A model generated the notes under the pieces. That model was not told the origin of the DNA, made no database searches, and was given only the letters and a program-made list of their open reading frames with translations. A DNA stretch of 64,000 nt. It comes from Candidatus Accumulibacter propinquus. Its GTDB lineage: Bacteria > Pseudomonadota > Gammaproteobacteria > Burkholderiales > Rhodocyclaceae. Shown here in pieces: positions 43,064-52,707 of this stretch (position 1 is its first letter; each line of letters starts with the position of its first letter). Where the stretch lies: contig JADKBU010000011.1 of NCBI GenBank assembly GCA_016714935.1, positions 98,906-162,905 of the forward strand. The letters run 5' to 3'. The translations under genes and the position numbers were made by a program.

Positions 43064-44374
43064 CTATAGCGCGCCTGCCCGCTTTCTGGCCCAGTAGTGG
43101 TTGATCAGCGCCACCGGTAGTTCGCGTGCGCCGACATCAAGGACGTGCACCCCGCCATGGCGCAGCAGCGCGATTTGCCGCCGCCGTGCCTGCAGGTACT
43201 CGAGTCCAGCGGCACGCGTCAGCGCTGCATCGAAGTCAGCGACGGGGGTGGCGAGCAACTCGTCGAGCACCGGTTCGCGCAAGCTGGCGACGCTGACCGC
43301 GTGGCGCCGCCGCAACTGCCGGACGGCCGGCAATAGCGTGTCGTCGTCCTCGTCGCGCAGATTGGTGACCAGGACCACCAGGGCGCGTTTGCGCAACTGG
43401 CCATCGATGCGCTCCGCGGCCAGCAGGTAATCAGGCGCCTGCAGCGAGGGCTCCAGATCGTAGACGGCGTTCATCAGTGCCTGCGTTGTCGCCACCGACT
43501 TGCGCGGCACCAGTAGCCGTGTCTGGGGATGCCCGAAAGTCGCCAGTCCCACCGCATCACCCTGACGCAACGCCACATAGGCGAGCAGCAGCAGGGCGTT
43601 CAGGGTGTGGTCGAAATGCGAGAGGTCGCCGTCCCGAGCGCGCATGCGGGAGCTGCAATCGAGCAGGAACACGATCTGCTGGTCGCGTTCGTCCTGGTAT
43701 TCCCGCGAGATCAGGCGGCCGACGCGCGCACTGGCTTGCCAGTCGATCTGCCGCGGAGAGTCTTCCTGACGATAGTCGCGCAACTGCTGGAATTCCATTC
43801 CCGCACCTCGCCGGCGGCGTTGCAGGATGCCGATCTGCGACAGGCGGTTGTCGGTTGCCAGCAGGGTGTAATGCGCAATGCGTGCGAAGTTGGGGAAAAC
43901 GCGGACCACATCGCGAGTGGCGACAGTCTCCTCTACCAGCCACAGTCGCAACGGCGACGCGCAGCGCAGGGTGATGGCGGCGAAGACCTGCCGTCCGCGC
44001 TCGCTTACCGAGATCCGGTAGCTGACGCGCAACCAGCGTCCGGACGCGATCGTGAATTGCAGCGGCAAACCTTCGCTGCGGAACGCAACCGGGTGCGCGT
44101 CGTGCAGCCAGCCCGTCGCCGCGCCTGCTTCCAGGCTCAGGCGCAGGTTGACGGTCTGCCAGGTACCCACTGGCAGGGCATGCGGCACTTCACGCTGCAC
44201 GGCGATGCGCCCGCGGCGGCGGCGTCCGGCGAAAGCGTCGCCGGCGGCCAGGGCGAGCAGTGTAGCGGCGGCAGCCTGCCAGAGCATCAGCAGGCCCGGT
44301 ACGACGGCCACCGCCAGACCCAGCAGCAGCCATAACCCGGCAACGATCAGCAACCTGCGGTCGGGCAGCAACAT
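43064..44374 (-). CDS. DUF58 domain protein (von Willebrand A-like)
   Basis: A 436-aa membrane-anchored protein with two N-terminal helices and a C-terminal vWA-like domain. The MIDAS-type segment is DQQIVFLLDCSSRMRARDG, and the DUF58 signature is GMEFQQLRDYRQEDSPRQIDW. DUF58 proteins almost always follow a MoxR ATPase and are thought to be its substrate or partner, acting in stress or assembly of membrane or secreted complexes. The 19-bp gap after the MoxR gene supports that here. Confidence 0.88.
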   Translation of the reverse strand: MLLPDRRLLIVAGLWLLLGLAVAVVPGLLMLWQAAAATLLALAAGDAFAGRRRRGRIAVQREVPHALPVGTWQTVNLRLSLEAGAATGWLHDAHPVAFRSEGLPLQFTIASGRWLRVSYRISVSERGRQVFAAITLRCASPLRLWLVEETVATRDVVRVFPNFARIAHYTLLATDNRLSQIGILQRRRRGAGMEFQQLRDYRQEDSPRQIDWQASARVGRLISREYQDERDQQIVFLLDCSSRMRARDGDLSHFDHTLNALLLLAYVALRQGDAVGLATFGHPQTRLLVPRKSVATTQALMNAVYDLEPSLQAPDYLLAAERIDGQLRKRALVVLVTNLRDEDDDTLLPAVRQLRRRHAVSVASLREPVLDELLATPVADFDAALTRAAGLEYLQARRRQIALLRHGGVHVLDVGARELPVALINHYWARKRAGAL

Positions 44375-44392
44375 GGGCGGTGGTGAAAGTCC

Positions 44393-45382
44393 CTATATCC
44401 GCGGTGCCGGCACACGCTCGAGCAGCGCGCGCAGCAGATCGTCGGCACCGAGTCCTTCGATCTCGGCTTCGGCGGCCGGGGTGACGCGATGGCGCAAAGC
44501 CGGCAGGGCGATGGCCTTGATATCGTCAGGAGTGACGAAACCACGGCCGGCGATCAATGCGCGCGCGCGCGCTGCACGCACCAGAGCGATCGCGCCGCGC
44601 GGGCCCGCGCCGCTGGACAGACCCGGGGTGTCGCGACTGGCACGAACAATGGCCACGGCATAAGCAGTGACCCGCTCGTCGAGCGTCACGTACGCCGCCG
44701 ACTGTTGCAGACCGACCACGGTTTCCGGCTGGATCAGCGTGGCCACCGCCTCGACATCGAGATCGGCGCCCGTCTTGGCCTGCGTCACCTGTCGGGTCAG
44801 GGCGATTTCCTCGGCCTCGCTGGGGTAATCGATACGAATCTTCAGCAGAAACCGGTCGAGCTGGGCTTCCGGCAACGGATAGGTACCTTCCTGCTCGATC
44901 GGATTCTGGGTGGCCAGCACCATGAAAGGGCGGGCCAAGGCGGAGGCCGTGCCGTCCAGCGTCACCTGCTTCTCCTGCATCGCTTCGAGCAACGCCGACT
45001 GGGTCTTGGCGGGCGCCCGGTTGATCTCGTCGGCAAGCAACAGATGCGTGAACACCGGCCCCCGGCGGGTGACGAAACGCGCTGTCGCGGCGTCGAACAA
45101 GGTGTGGCCGACGACATCGGAAGGCATCAGGTCGGGGGTAAACTGGATACGGCGGGTTTCGCCGCCGAAGGTACGCGCGAGCGCCTTCACCAGCAATGTC
45201 TTGCCGAGGCCGGGAACGCCCTCGATCAACACGTGCGCGTCGGCGAGTAGAGCGATCAGCAACTCGTCGACCACCGCCTGCTGGCCGATCACGGCCTTGG
45301 CCATCTCGGCCCGCAGCGCGGCGAGAAGCTGGCGCGCCTGTTGCAGTTTCTCTTCCGGAAGAACCGGGTCGGGTGCGTTCAT
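44393..45382 (-). CDS. MoxR-family AAA+ ATPase
   Basis: The 329-aa product is a MoxR chaperone-like ATPase, which uses ATP to assemble or activate partner complexes. Walker A is GVPGLGKTLLVKA (about residues 44-56), Walker B LLADEINRA (about 109-117) and sensor 1 ATQNPIEQEGTYPLPEAQLDRF is the family's strongest signature. I use ATG 45382, which has a GAG site at suitable distance; ATG 45391 is a nearby alternative. The 3' end is followed by DUF58 after 18 bp. It is intact. Confidence 0.92.
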   Translation of the reverse strand: MNAPDPVLPEEKLQQARQLLAALRAEMAKAVIGQQAVVDELLIALLADAHVLIEGVPGLGKTLLVKALARTFGGETRRIQFTPDLMPSDVVGHTLFDAATARFVTRRGPVFTHLLLADEINRAPAKTQSALLEAMQEKQVTLDGTASALARPFMVLATQNPIEQEGTYPLPEAQLDRFLLKIRIDYPSEAEEIALTRQVTQAKTGADLDVEAVATLIQPETVVGLQQSAAYVTLDERVTAYAVAIVRASRDTPGLSSGAGPRGAIALVRAARARALIAGRGFVTPDDIKAIALPALRHRVTPAAEAEIEGLGADDLLRALLERVPAPRI

Positions 45383-45392
45383 GGTGAGCATC

Positions 45393-46523
45393 TCAAAGGT
45401 GTCGTTCCAACTCCTGCAGCGTACGCATGGCGTCCGTAAACGCGTTCGCGGTCGCAACACGGCCTGCGAGGGCGGCGGCGATACGCCCGACCGGTTGGCT
45501 GGACAAGACCGCCAACGCCGCCGCCCAGGTCTCGGCAGGCTGGGCGGCGATCGCCGGCTGGCGTTGGCCGAGACGGTTGCGAAAATGCTCCCGCGCGGGT
45601 TCCAGCAGCACCGCCAGGGCGCCCGAACGCCATTGATGGCGTGCGACTGCGGCCAGGTGTTCGCGTAATTCGCGGCGCGCAGGCGGTGCCTCCGCCTGCG
45701 CACCGCCGAAGCGAGGCACGATGCGCCACAGCCACAGAACGACCAGGGTTGCGGTGGCGACGCACGCGGCCCAGGCATGCTGCCAGATCCATTCGCCGAG
45801 GCGGGGCATCTGCAGACGTGACAAGAGCAGTACCTCAGGCTGCGGTGTTCCGGAATAACGGCCAAGCAGGGTCCAGTACAACTCCGCGTGCTCCCTCTCG
45901 CCGATACGCCGGTTGCTCAACTGCTCGTCGAGGTCGCTGGCCAGCGTCAAATGCCCACGCCCGATGTCGAAATGCAGGATCTGCTGGCCGAAACCAGGCT
46001 GACCGGCCGACCACACAGGCTGGCGCCCGTCCGCCTGAAGCAGGTGCCCACTGGCGTCGATCGTCGGCGAACGCGCGGCACCGGGCAGCGTCACCTGCAG
46101 CACCGGCGACCACTGCGCAGCAGTCGCCGGTGACGGTTCCAGACGCCTCACCCCAAGAGTGTCGAGCAGCGGATCGTCCACGCCGGGGAGTTCAGCCACA
46201 GCGATCAGGTACCCGCCGTCCTCGATCCAGGCCAGCAGTCGACGCAGGCGCTCGGCTGACCACACATGCGGGCGCTGACGGTCGAGGAGCAGTGTCGCAC
46301 CTGCCGGCAGACGGTCGAGGATGCGAGCATCCGACTGCCGCGTCAAGCGACCACCCATGCGCACGGTAAAGCGCTCGGCAGCCAGCCAGGGATTGCGCCT
46401 GGCCTCGGCCTGCGGGGCCTCCCGGCGGTGCACCGGCACCCGTTCGAGGTTCATCATCAGCCAGCTCGCGAGCAGCAGCGCAACGACTCCGCCGACGGAA
46501 ACCCGGACGACACGGCGAGTCAT
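45393..46523 (-). CDS. DUF4350 domain protein
   Basis: The 376-aa protein has an N-terminal anchor helix (about residues 6-26), a DUF4350-type domain (about 60-200, with ILDRLPAGATLLLDRQR and LRRLLAWIEDGGYLIAVAE), a second helix near 255-275, and a helical cytoplasmic C-terminal region. DUF4350 occurs with MoxR-DUF58-DUF4129 in bacterial clusters. The start overlaps the preceding DUF4129 gene by four bases. Its function is not known. Confidence 0.82.
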   Translation of the reverse strand: MTRRVVRVSVGGVVALLLASWLMMNLERVPVHRREAPQAEARRNPWLAAERFTVRMGGRLTRQSDARILDRLPAGATLLLDRQRPHVWSAERLRRLLAWIEDGGYLIAVAELPGVDDPLLDTLGVRRLEPSPATAAQWSPVLQVTLPGAARSPTIDASGHLLQADGRQPVWSAGQPGFGQQILHFDIGRGHLTLASDLDEQLSNRRIGEREHAELYWTLLGRYSGTPQPEVLLLSRLQMPRLGEWIWQHAWAACVATATLVVLWLWRIVPRFGGAQAEAPPARRELREHLAAVARHQWRSGALAVLLEPAREHFRNRLGQRQPAIAAQPAETWAAALAVLSSQPVGRIAAALAGRVATANAFTDAMRTLQELERHL

Positions 46524-48037
46524 GGTCGTACCACCCGTGCTGCGAAATGCCTTCCCCATGTCGCGACCAGTGCCTCGACCTGTTTGACCGACACTGGCAC
46601 ATGAGCGTACGCCGCCTGACACCAGGCGTCGATGACCTCGACGAAGCACTTCTCCGCCGCTTCTGGAAGGCGCCCGGCGACTCGACGCCGGCAGTCGTTT
46701 TCGCTGTCACCGGCAGCGAACTCGATCTGGCAATCATCGATCAACGCCACCAGCGCTCCCCGGTAAAGCAGGCTCAGCGCCTCGATGGTTGCGCCCCTGG
46801 CGAGTGCCGCATGCGCCGCCGCGGCGATGTCGGCCGGCAAGGAGGCTGGCCGCAGATCGAGGCCGCAGAGAAACTCCGGCGCGACGCGCGCCCGCTCGCT
46901 ACCCAGGTTTTCGCGGTAACGCACGACCAGCAAGATGACCATCGCCAGGGCAAGACCGGCGACGATCCAGAGCAAGGCCCGCAGCACCTCGGCCAGGAAC
47001 TCAATTGCCCGAACCAGCGCCTTGAGCCAGTCGCGCTCGGGGTGATCATCTGCCGCCGGTTGCTCGCGCCAGCGCCAGCGCCAGTCCTCCGTGACCTGGC
47101 CAAAAACCGGATCGGCAAGTACCGCGTCGATGGCTTCCCTGGCCGCCCGGTGCGCCAGGTCGCTCTGCTCCGACGCGGACGGCACGTGCGTCGGCTGCGC
47201 AGACTCCTGCGCGCGCAGGGGCGCAGGCAGCGACAGCGCCAACCCGAGAGCCAGCGGCAACAGCGCCAGCAGCGGAACGGCACCGACCGTCGTCGAACGG
47301 CGCTCGGCGAGACGGCGGAAGGCCAGCTCGATGTCCCAGGCTTCGAGTTCGCTGCGGCGGTTCAGGTAGAGAGAGAACCCCGAAGCCACATAGAGCGGCT
47401 CGACGACGGTTTCGGCGACCATGAACATCAAGATGCCGAAGAGATGTCGCATACCTGAGGGCTCATCGCCGAACCACTCCCACAGCGACAGGTCCAGACC
47501 CTCCCCTGGCACCAGGGCCGGCAGCGTGATCAGCATCGACACCAGCAGAATCGACGACATGTTGGCGCAGAAGACGGTCAGCCATACGGCATGATCGCGG
47601 CAACGCCGGCCCAGCAGCCGGAAACGCGCGCGCGCCTCGGCTGCACGCAGCTCCTCAAGCTGCCAAACCGGCAGCAACAGTGAGCGGGCCAGGCTGAAGC
47701 GGCGCAGACTCAGGCCCGAGAGCACGCCCGGCCCTCGCAACAGCCCCGGCAGCTCGCGCAGCAACTCGCGCACGCAGACCTGGTTGCCGAAAACGGATCG
47801 GCTGAAGACATGCAGCAGCACGCGGTCGAACACCGGTTTCATCCACCAGAGCACGAACATCGCGTATTCCGGCCACGGCCACAGAAGCAGCAGAATGACG
47901 ATGCCGGCGGGCCAGTACGTAGCAAACCATGCCCGGTACACCCGTGGCGCCCAGGCATGCAGCATCGCGTGTCCGAGATCCAGCGCCTCCCAAGCGCTGC
48001 GCCGGCGCAGGTGAACGGCAATGTCCTCAAGCCGCAC
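46520..48037 (-). CDS. DUF4129 domain membrane protein
   Basis: A 505-aa multi-helix membrane protein with about six segments, including PAGIVILLLLWPWPEYAMFVLWW and LLALLPLALGLALSLPAPL. The DUF4129 region is the C-terminal ~100 residues, seen in the ARGATIEALSLLYRGALVALID stretch. It starts inside the SpoIIM gene (overlap 11 bp), which indicates coupled translation. No catalytic residues are recognised. In this cluster type it is taken to be a membrane component with MoxR as ATPase. Confidence 0.82.
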   Translation of the reverse strand: MRLEDIAVHLRRRSAWEALDLGHAMLHAWAPRVYRAWFATYWPAGIVILLLLWPWPEYAMFVLWWMKPVFDRVLLHVFSRSVFGNQVCVRELLRELPGLLRGPGVLSGLSLRRFSLARSLLLPVWQLEELRAAEARARFRLLGRRCRDHAVWLTVFCANMSSILLVSMLITLPALVPGEGLDLSLWEWFGDEPSGMRHLFGILMFMVAETVVEPLYVASGFSLYLNRRSELEAWDIELAFRRLAERRSTTVGAVPLLALLPLALGLALSLPAPLRAQESAQPTHVPSASEQSDLAHRAAREAIDAVLADPVFGQVTEDWRWRWREQPAADDHPERDWLKALVRAIEFLAEVLRALLWIVAGLALAMVILLVVRYRENLGSERARVAPEFLCGLDLRPASLPADIAAAAHAALARGATIEALSLLYRGALVALIDDCQIEFAAGDSENDCRRRVAGRLPEAAEKCFVEVIDAWCQAAYAHVPVSVKQVEALVATWGRHFAARVVRP

Positions 48038-49013
48038 GGGATTGGCGTCCGCCCAGCAACAGATAGGTGCAGGTCAGCAGCCAGAAACCCATCCCGACAG
48101 CGATCTTGAACTCCAGCGAAACGCCGCGCAGCGGCGACCAGAATGCCTCGATGAAGGCCGCGAGAAAGGTCAAGGTGGCCGCGCCGTAGAGCAGCTGTAC
48201 CGCGACGCGACCGTTCTCCTTCAACGCCGCCAGACGCGGCAGCCGTCCCGGCGCCAGCAGTGCCAGGCCCAGCTTCAACCCGGCCGCACCGGAGAGCACC
48301 GCGCCGGTCAGCTCGAAAGCGCTGTGACCGGCAACGAAACCCCAAAAAGTCGATACGAAACCGATCTGCGTCAAGTGGCCGGCGACCGCACCGATGTACA
48401 GGCCGTTGTAGAGCAGGTAGAAGACGGTACCCAGGCCAAAGGCGACGCCGCCGGCGAAGGCCTGGAAATCGATGCGCACGTTGTTGGCAATGTAGAAACC
48501 CCACATCGCCCACTCACTCGATGCTGCACGCGGCCTCCCCAGGTGTGGGGCTGAAGGCGAGTACATGTTCTCGATTTCGGTCACCGTCTCCGGCGACAAC
48601 AGCAGGAAAGCGACGTCAGGCCAGGCTTGAATCGTCAGCAGCATCGCCAGCAGCGGCGCAGCGAAGAGCAGCAGGGCGGCGAGAACGATCCGCCACTCGC
48701 TGCGCACCAGGACCGGGAAGCCACCGGCAACGAAGCGCAGGATGGCGCCACCCTCCGGTTTGCCTGCACCGTAGATGCGCTGGTGTGCAGCCAGCACGCG
48801 CCGGTGCAGATCCTCGGCGAGCGCCGCCGAGTAGTTCCGGTCACGCACCAGCGCCAGGTCGTGACACAGTCGGCGGAAGCGGTGCGGCAGGCTGGCGGCG
48901 TCGATGGGATCGCCTGCCGCAGCACCGTCGACGACCCGCCGCCGCGGTGCCAGCCAGCGATCCCAGGCCTCCCATTCCGCCTGCCGGTGAGCGATGTATC
49001 GGCGTTCCTTCAC
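48027..49013 (-). CDS. SpoIIM / DUF95 family membrane protein
   Basis: The 328-aa product starts with the VKERRYIAHRQAEWEAWD segment found at the N-terminus of bacterial SpoIIM-like proteins and then has several membrane helices, with IANNVRIDFQAFAGGVAFGLGT as the family's conserved Asn/Gly-rich loop. I take a GTG at 49013 as start; upstream sequence to 49148 is not family-like and there is an AGGA site. It is the first gene of the MoxR cluster, whose members overlap or nearly abut, and it overlaps the DUF4129 gene. Confidence 0.85.
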   Translation of the reverse strand: MKERRYIAHRQAEWEAWDRWLAPRRRVVDGAAAGDPIDAASLPHRFRRLCHDLALVRDRNYSAALAEDLHRRVLAAHQRIYGAGKPEGGAILRFVAGGFPVLVRSEWRIVLAALLLFAAPLLAMLLTIQAWPDVAFLLLSPETVTEIENMYSPSAPHLGRPRAASSEWAMWGFYIANNVRIDFQAFAGGVAFGLGTVFYLLYNGLYIGAVAGHLTQIGFVSTFWGFVAGHSAFELTGAVLSGAAGLKLGLALLAPGRLPRLAALKENGRVAVQLLYGAATLTFLAAFIEAFWSPLRGVSLEFKIAVGMGFWLLTCTYLLLGGRQSRAA

Positions 49014-49542
49014 GAGGCATTCCTGATGACGCCAAGCATGATGATGGATTCGCCGCCATTGGGCAAGAAAGCGAACCCTCCGGCCGCTTCGCTGAAAAGG
49101 ACTCCCGGACCTTGTAGCAACCTTGTCGTCGACATACAAGCGCCCCAACGGCCCGTTCCGGTCATTCCCGTGTCAATGCCCGAACTCTGCCTGCATATCG
49201 CGTTCGCGTGCTCGCTCGAAGACAACCTGCAAAAGATCAAGCCCATGTCCCAGTGGCGTGCAAGGGAAACCGACCGCTGCCAACTGTCGGCAACCCTCGG
49301 TTCAAGGCTAGGCCGCACAAGGAAATAGAGCAATGAATTAATGCGACAACATGTCGCTTTCTTCGCCGGTAAGTCGACTTGGCCGGCACCCGCTTCTCGG
49401 CAGAGCAAGATACAATCGCGACGATATTCGTGCCGCCTGCTCGCTTGGGTACGCGCACCTTACCCAAGCGAGTTGCAAGCACCGGCCTTGCCGACATGCT
49501 CCTGACCGCTTGCGGAGATCCTGTTCCCTTGGAGAATACGCC
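49014..49542. other. Intergenic region between the MoxR cluster and the macrodomain gene
   Basis: No convincing gene. Open frames here give Arg/Ser-rich translations. It should hold the divergent promoters of the MoxR cluster and the macrodomain gene. The only clear structure is the hairpin at 49440-49472. Confidence 0.5.
49440..49472. repeat. Perfect 12-bp inverted repeat upstream of the macrodomain gene
   Basis: CTCGCTTGGGTA (49440-49451), a nine-base loop, then TACCCAAGCGAG (49461-49472): a perfect 12-bp stem. It ends 70 bases before the macrodomain start codon and has no T-run after it, so it is more likely an operator or leader hairpin than a terminator. Confidence 0.55.
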
Positions 49543-50061
49543 ATGCCGACCCTTTTGCACACGCTCCAGGCCGATATCACCACGCTTGCGGTGGACGCAA
49601 TCGTCAACGCCGCCAACGCGTCACTGCTTGGCGGCGGCGGTGTCGACGGCGCCATCCACCGCGCGGCAGGACCAGCTCTGCAACAGGAGTGTCGCCTTCT
49701 TGGTGGCTGCCGGACCGGCGACGCCAAGCTGACCAGGGGCTACCGCCTGCCCGCCAGGTACATCATTCACACCGTCGGTCCGGTCTGGCACGGAGGCGCC
49801 GCCGGCGAAGCGGAACAGCTGGCCTCGTGCTATCGCCGCTCGATCGAGATCGCCGCCGCCAACGGCATCCGGACCCTTGCCTTCCCCAGTATCAGTACCG
49901 GCATCTATGGTTACCCGATCGCACTGGCGGCCGCGGTCGCGGTGCTCGCGGTTCGCTCCTCGCTGCAGGAGTTCGGGCCACTGCAGGCGGTGTCCTTCTG
50001 CTGTTTCTCGCTCGCCGACTTGCGCGTTTACCAGGGGCTTATGGAGCCAGTGCGTTTCTGA
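49543..50061 (+). CDS. Macrodomain protein, O-acetyl-ADP-ribose deacetylase type (YmdB-like)
   Basis: The 172-aa product is a stand-alone macrodomain. The ADP-ribose pocket motifs are visible: DAIVNAANASLLGGGGVDGAIHRAAG near residues 18-43 and FPSISTGIYGYP near 114-125. Family enzymes remove O-acetyl-ADP-ribose or ADP-ribose marks. A GGAG site stands about nine bases before ATG 49543; a longer frame to 49351 runs through the hairpin region. It is divergent from the MoxR cluster. Confidence 0.9.
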   Translation: MPTLLHTLQADITTLAVDAIVNAANASLLGGGGVDGAIHRAAGPALQQECRLLGGCRTGDAKLTRGYRLPARYIIHTVGPVWHGGAAGEAEQLASCYRRSIEIAAANGIRTLAFPSISTGIYGYPIALAAAVAVLAVRSSLQEFGPLQAVSFCCFSLADLRVYQGLMEPVRF

Positions 50062-50113
50062 GCCGGACTCCGGGCGACCGCCGGCAAGCACCGCGGCCAT
50101 CAGCCAGGCAAGG

Positions 50114-50560
50114 TCAGCAGCGTGCTCCTGACGGGCAGGTGGCCAGCGCGCCGGGCACCGGCGTCAGCATCCGGCCTTCGCCGATCCAGGAGCGTATGCC
50201 CTCCCTGGCGTTGTACACCTTCCGATAACCCGCCTGCTGCGAGAGAAACTGACTCGCCGCCCGGGTCCGATTGCCGCTGCGGCAAATGACGATGACCGGC
50301 TGATCGGGCCCGGCCACCGCCTGTACCTGTTGCAGCCAGGCCGGCGGATCGGCACGGCCATGCTCGTCGAAAAAGGTCAACAGCCTGCTGCCCGGCAGGA
50401 TTCCGGTTTGCTTCCATTCGCCGGCGGTACGGATGTCGATGACCGGCACGCCCGCGCCGGCAAGGCGTGCCAGTTCGGCATTGTCGATGTCCACCACTTC
50501 GGCGCAGACCGGGAGCGCAAGAAGCAGCGACAGTAACCAGAAAAACAGGCGCTGGACCAT
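50114..50560 (-). CDS. Secreted rhodanese-like domain protein
   Basis: The 148-aa product has a Sec signal peptide (VQRLFFWLLSLLLALPVCA) and a single rhodanese domain. VIDIRTAGEWKQTG and the active-site loop ICRSGNRT, with its catalytic Cys, are intact. Periplasmic sulfur transfer is likely; the acceptor is unknown. Start ATG 50560 directly precedes the signal peptide. It is convergent with the macrodomain gene. Confidence 0.88.
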   Translation of the reverse strand: MVQRLFFWLLSLLLALPVCAEVVDIDNAELARLAGAGVPVIDIRTAGEWKQTGILPGSRLLTFFDEHGRADPPAWLQQVQAVAGPDQPVIVICRSGNRTRAASQFLSQQAGYRKVYNAREGIRSWIGEGRMLTPVPGALATCPSGARC

Positions 50561-50784
50561 GACCGACACTCCTGAGACACACAAGCCGCCATCATACATG
50601 GTCCCACTGCCAGCGCGGCAGGGCATGGACGTTCAGGCAGCGCCGACGCTGACATTCCAGTGAGCGGCCGCCAATGCGACGCACCGGAAAGTCATGAAAA
50701 TGACACGGGAGCCCGCTTCCCTGTTGCGCCCTGCCCTTTGCGTCGCGAAACCCTTTTCAGCGCTGCGGGGGCGCGTTAGTATTC

Positions 50785-52698
50785 ATGTTCGCTCTTTTGG
50801 GGCCAGAGGCCATGACTCTGGGCTCGTGCCAAGGAAAGGATAGGTTCGTCTTGAAGCCCACCGATATCGGCGCACCCGACTACTTCCACAAAGTCGTGGA
50901 TTGCCAATGGGCATGCCCAGCCCACACCCCCGTTCCCGAATACATCCGCCTGATTGCCGCCGGCCGCTACAGCGAGGCGTACATGGTCAACTGGGTGTCG
51001 AACGTCTTCCCCGGCATTCTTGGACGCACCTGCGACCGTCCGTGCGAACCGGCGTGTCGTCGCAGCCGCGTCGAAGAGGAAACGGCGGACGGCCTCAACC
51101 GCCGGGAGCCGGTCGCCATCTGTCGGCTGAAGCGCGTCGCTGCCGACTACAAGCAGGACATCCGCGGCCTGCTGCCGCAAGCGGCAACATCGAAGAACGG
51201 CCGGCGCATCGCCTGCGTCGGGGCCGGTCCCGCCTCACTGACCGTGGCGCGTGACCTCGCGCCGCTCGGCTACGAGGTCGTCATTTACGACGGCGATGCC
51301 CGCGCCGGTGGCATGATCCGCACGCAGATTCCGAAATTCCGGCTGCCCGAGGAGATCATCGACGAAGAAACGGGCTACATTCTCGGACTCGGCGTCGACT
51401 TCCGCAGCCGCCAGTATGTCAGTTCGCTGAAGAATCTGCTCGCCGAAGGTTACGATGCGATATTCGTCGGCTCGGGAGCGCCACGTGGCCACGATCTCGA
51501 CATTCCCGGACGCAAGGAGGCGGCGAAATCCATTCATCTCGGCATCGACTGGCTGGCCAGCGTCGCTTTCGGCCACGTGACCTCGATCAGCAAGCGGGTG
51601 ATCGTGCTCGGCGGCGGCAATACGGCGATGGACTGCTGTCGCTCTTCACGCCGGCTCGGCGGTCAGGACGTGAAGGTCATCGTGCGCTCAGGCTTCGAGC
51701 AGATGAAGGCCAGCCCCTGGGAGAAGGAAGACGCGATGCACGAAGGCATCCCGATCCTCAACAACCTGGTGCCCAAGGCCTTCACCCACAACGGCGGCCG
51801 TCTCACCGGCGTCACCTTCCAGAAGATACGCGCGGTGTTCGACGAACAGGGACGGCGCAACCTGGTGCCGACCGGTGAACCCGACGCCCACTTCGAGTGC
51901 GACGAGGTGCTGGTGGCGGTCGGTCAGGACAATGCCTTCCCCTGGATCGAGCGCGACATCGGCATCGAATTCGACAAGTGGGGGCTGCCAAAGCTCGACG
52001 AGCGGACCATGCAATCCACCCTGCCGAATGTCTTCTTCGGCGGCGACGCGGCTTTCGGGCCGAAGAACATCATCTGGGCGGTGGCGCACGGCCACGAGGC
52101 GGCAGTGTCGATCGACCGCCTGTTGAACGGCGAAGACATCACCATCCGACCGGCGCCAATGACCAACCTGGTTTCACAGAAGATGGGCATCCATGCCTGG
52201 CGTTACGACAATGCCATCTCGGTGGACCGCCGCCTGCGCGTACCGCTGCGTGACATCAGCGCCGCCCTGAAGAGCATCAAGATCGAGGTCGAACTGGGCT
52301 TTGATCCGCAACTGGCGTTCAAGGAGGCGCAGCGCTGCCTCAACTGCGACGTACAGACGGTGTTCACGTCCAGGCTGTGTATCGAGTGCGACGCCTGCAT
52401 GGACATCTGCCCGATGGACTGCATCAGTTTCACGGCCAACGGCGAGGAGCAGGAGTTGCGCCCGCGCCTGCTCGCCCCGGCGCTGAACACCAGCCAGGAT
52501 CTCTACGTCTCGGAAACGCTGAAAACCGGGCGGGTGATGGTCAAGGACGAAGATGTGTGCCTGCACTGCGGCCTGTGCGCCGAACGCTGCCCGACCGGCG
52601 CGTGGGATATGCAGAAATTCCTGCTGGTGATGACCCACGCGGGCTCCGGTTGCCGCAGTGCCGGCGTCCAGGGTCCGCAACCAGTAGTCGTCGCCTGA
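50785..52698 (+). CDS. korC: Kor-type oxidoreductase subunit with FAD, NAD(P) and Fe-S sites (KorC)
   Basis: This 637-aa protein should link the 2-oxoacid oxidoreductase behind it to NADP(H). A GltD-like N-terminal Fe-S region (CQWACPAHTP... CDRPCEPACRR, about residues 40-95) is followed by an FAD site (CVGAGPASLTVARDL), an NAD(P) site (VLGGGNTAMDC) and two C-terminal [4Fe-4S] motifs, CIECDACMDICPMDC and CLHCGLCAERCPTG. This order matches the extra subunit of Azoarcus/Thauera 2-oxoglutarate:NADP+ oxidoreductase as I know it. The start could instead be ATG 50812 or TTG 50851. It is followed by korA after nine bases. Confidence 0.8.
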   Translation: MFALLGPEAMTLGSCQGKDRFVLKPTDIGAPDYFHKVVDCQWACPAHTPVPEYIRLIAAGRYSEAYMVNWVSNVFPGILGRTCDRPCEPACRRSRVEEETADGLNRREPVAICRLKRVAADYKQDIRGLLPQAATSKNGRRIACVGAGPASLTVARDLAPLGYEVVIYDGDARAGGMIRTQIPKFRLPEEIIDEETGYILGLGVDFRSRQYVSSLKNLLAEGYDAIFVGSGAPRGHDLDIPGRKEAAKSIHLGIDWLASVAFGHVTSISKRVIVLGGGNTAMDCCRSSRRLGGQDVKVIVRSGFEQMKASPWEKEDAMHEGIPILNNLVPKAFTHNGGRLTGVTFQKIRAVFDEQGRRNLVPTGEPDAHFECDEVLVAVGQDNAFPWIERDIGIEFDKWGLPKLDERTMQSTLPNVFFGGDAAFGPKNIIWAVAHGHEAAVSIDRLLNGEDITIRPAPMTNLVSQKMGIHAWRYDNAISVDRRLRVPLRDISAALKSIKIEVELGFDPQLAFKEAQRCLNCDVQTVFTSRLCIECDACMDICPMDCISFTANGEEQELRPRLLAPALNTSQDLYVSETLKTGRVMVKDEDVCLHCGLCAERCPTGAWDMQKFLLVMTHAGSGCRSAGVQGPQPVVVA

Positions 52699-52707
52699 GG
52701 AGCGAAA

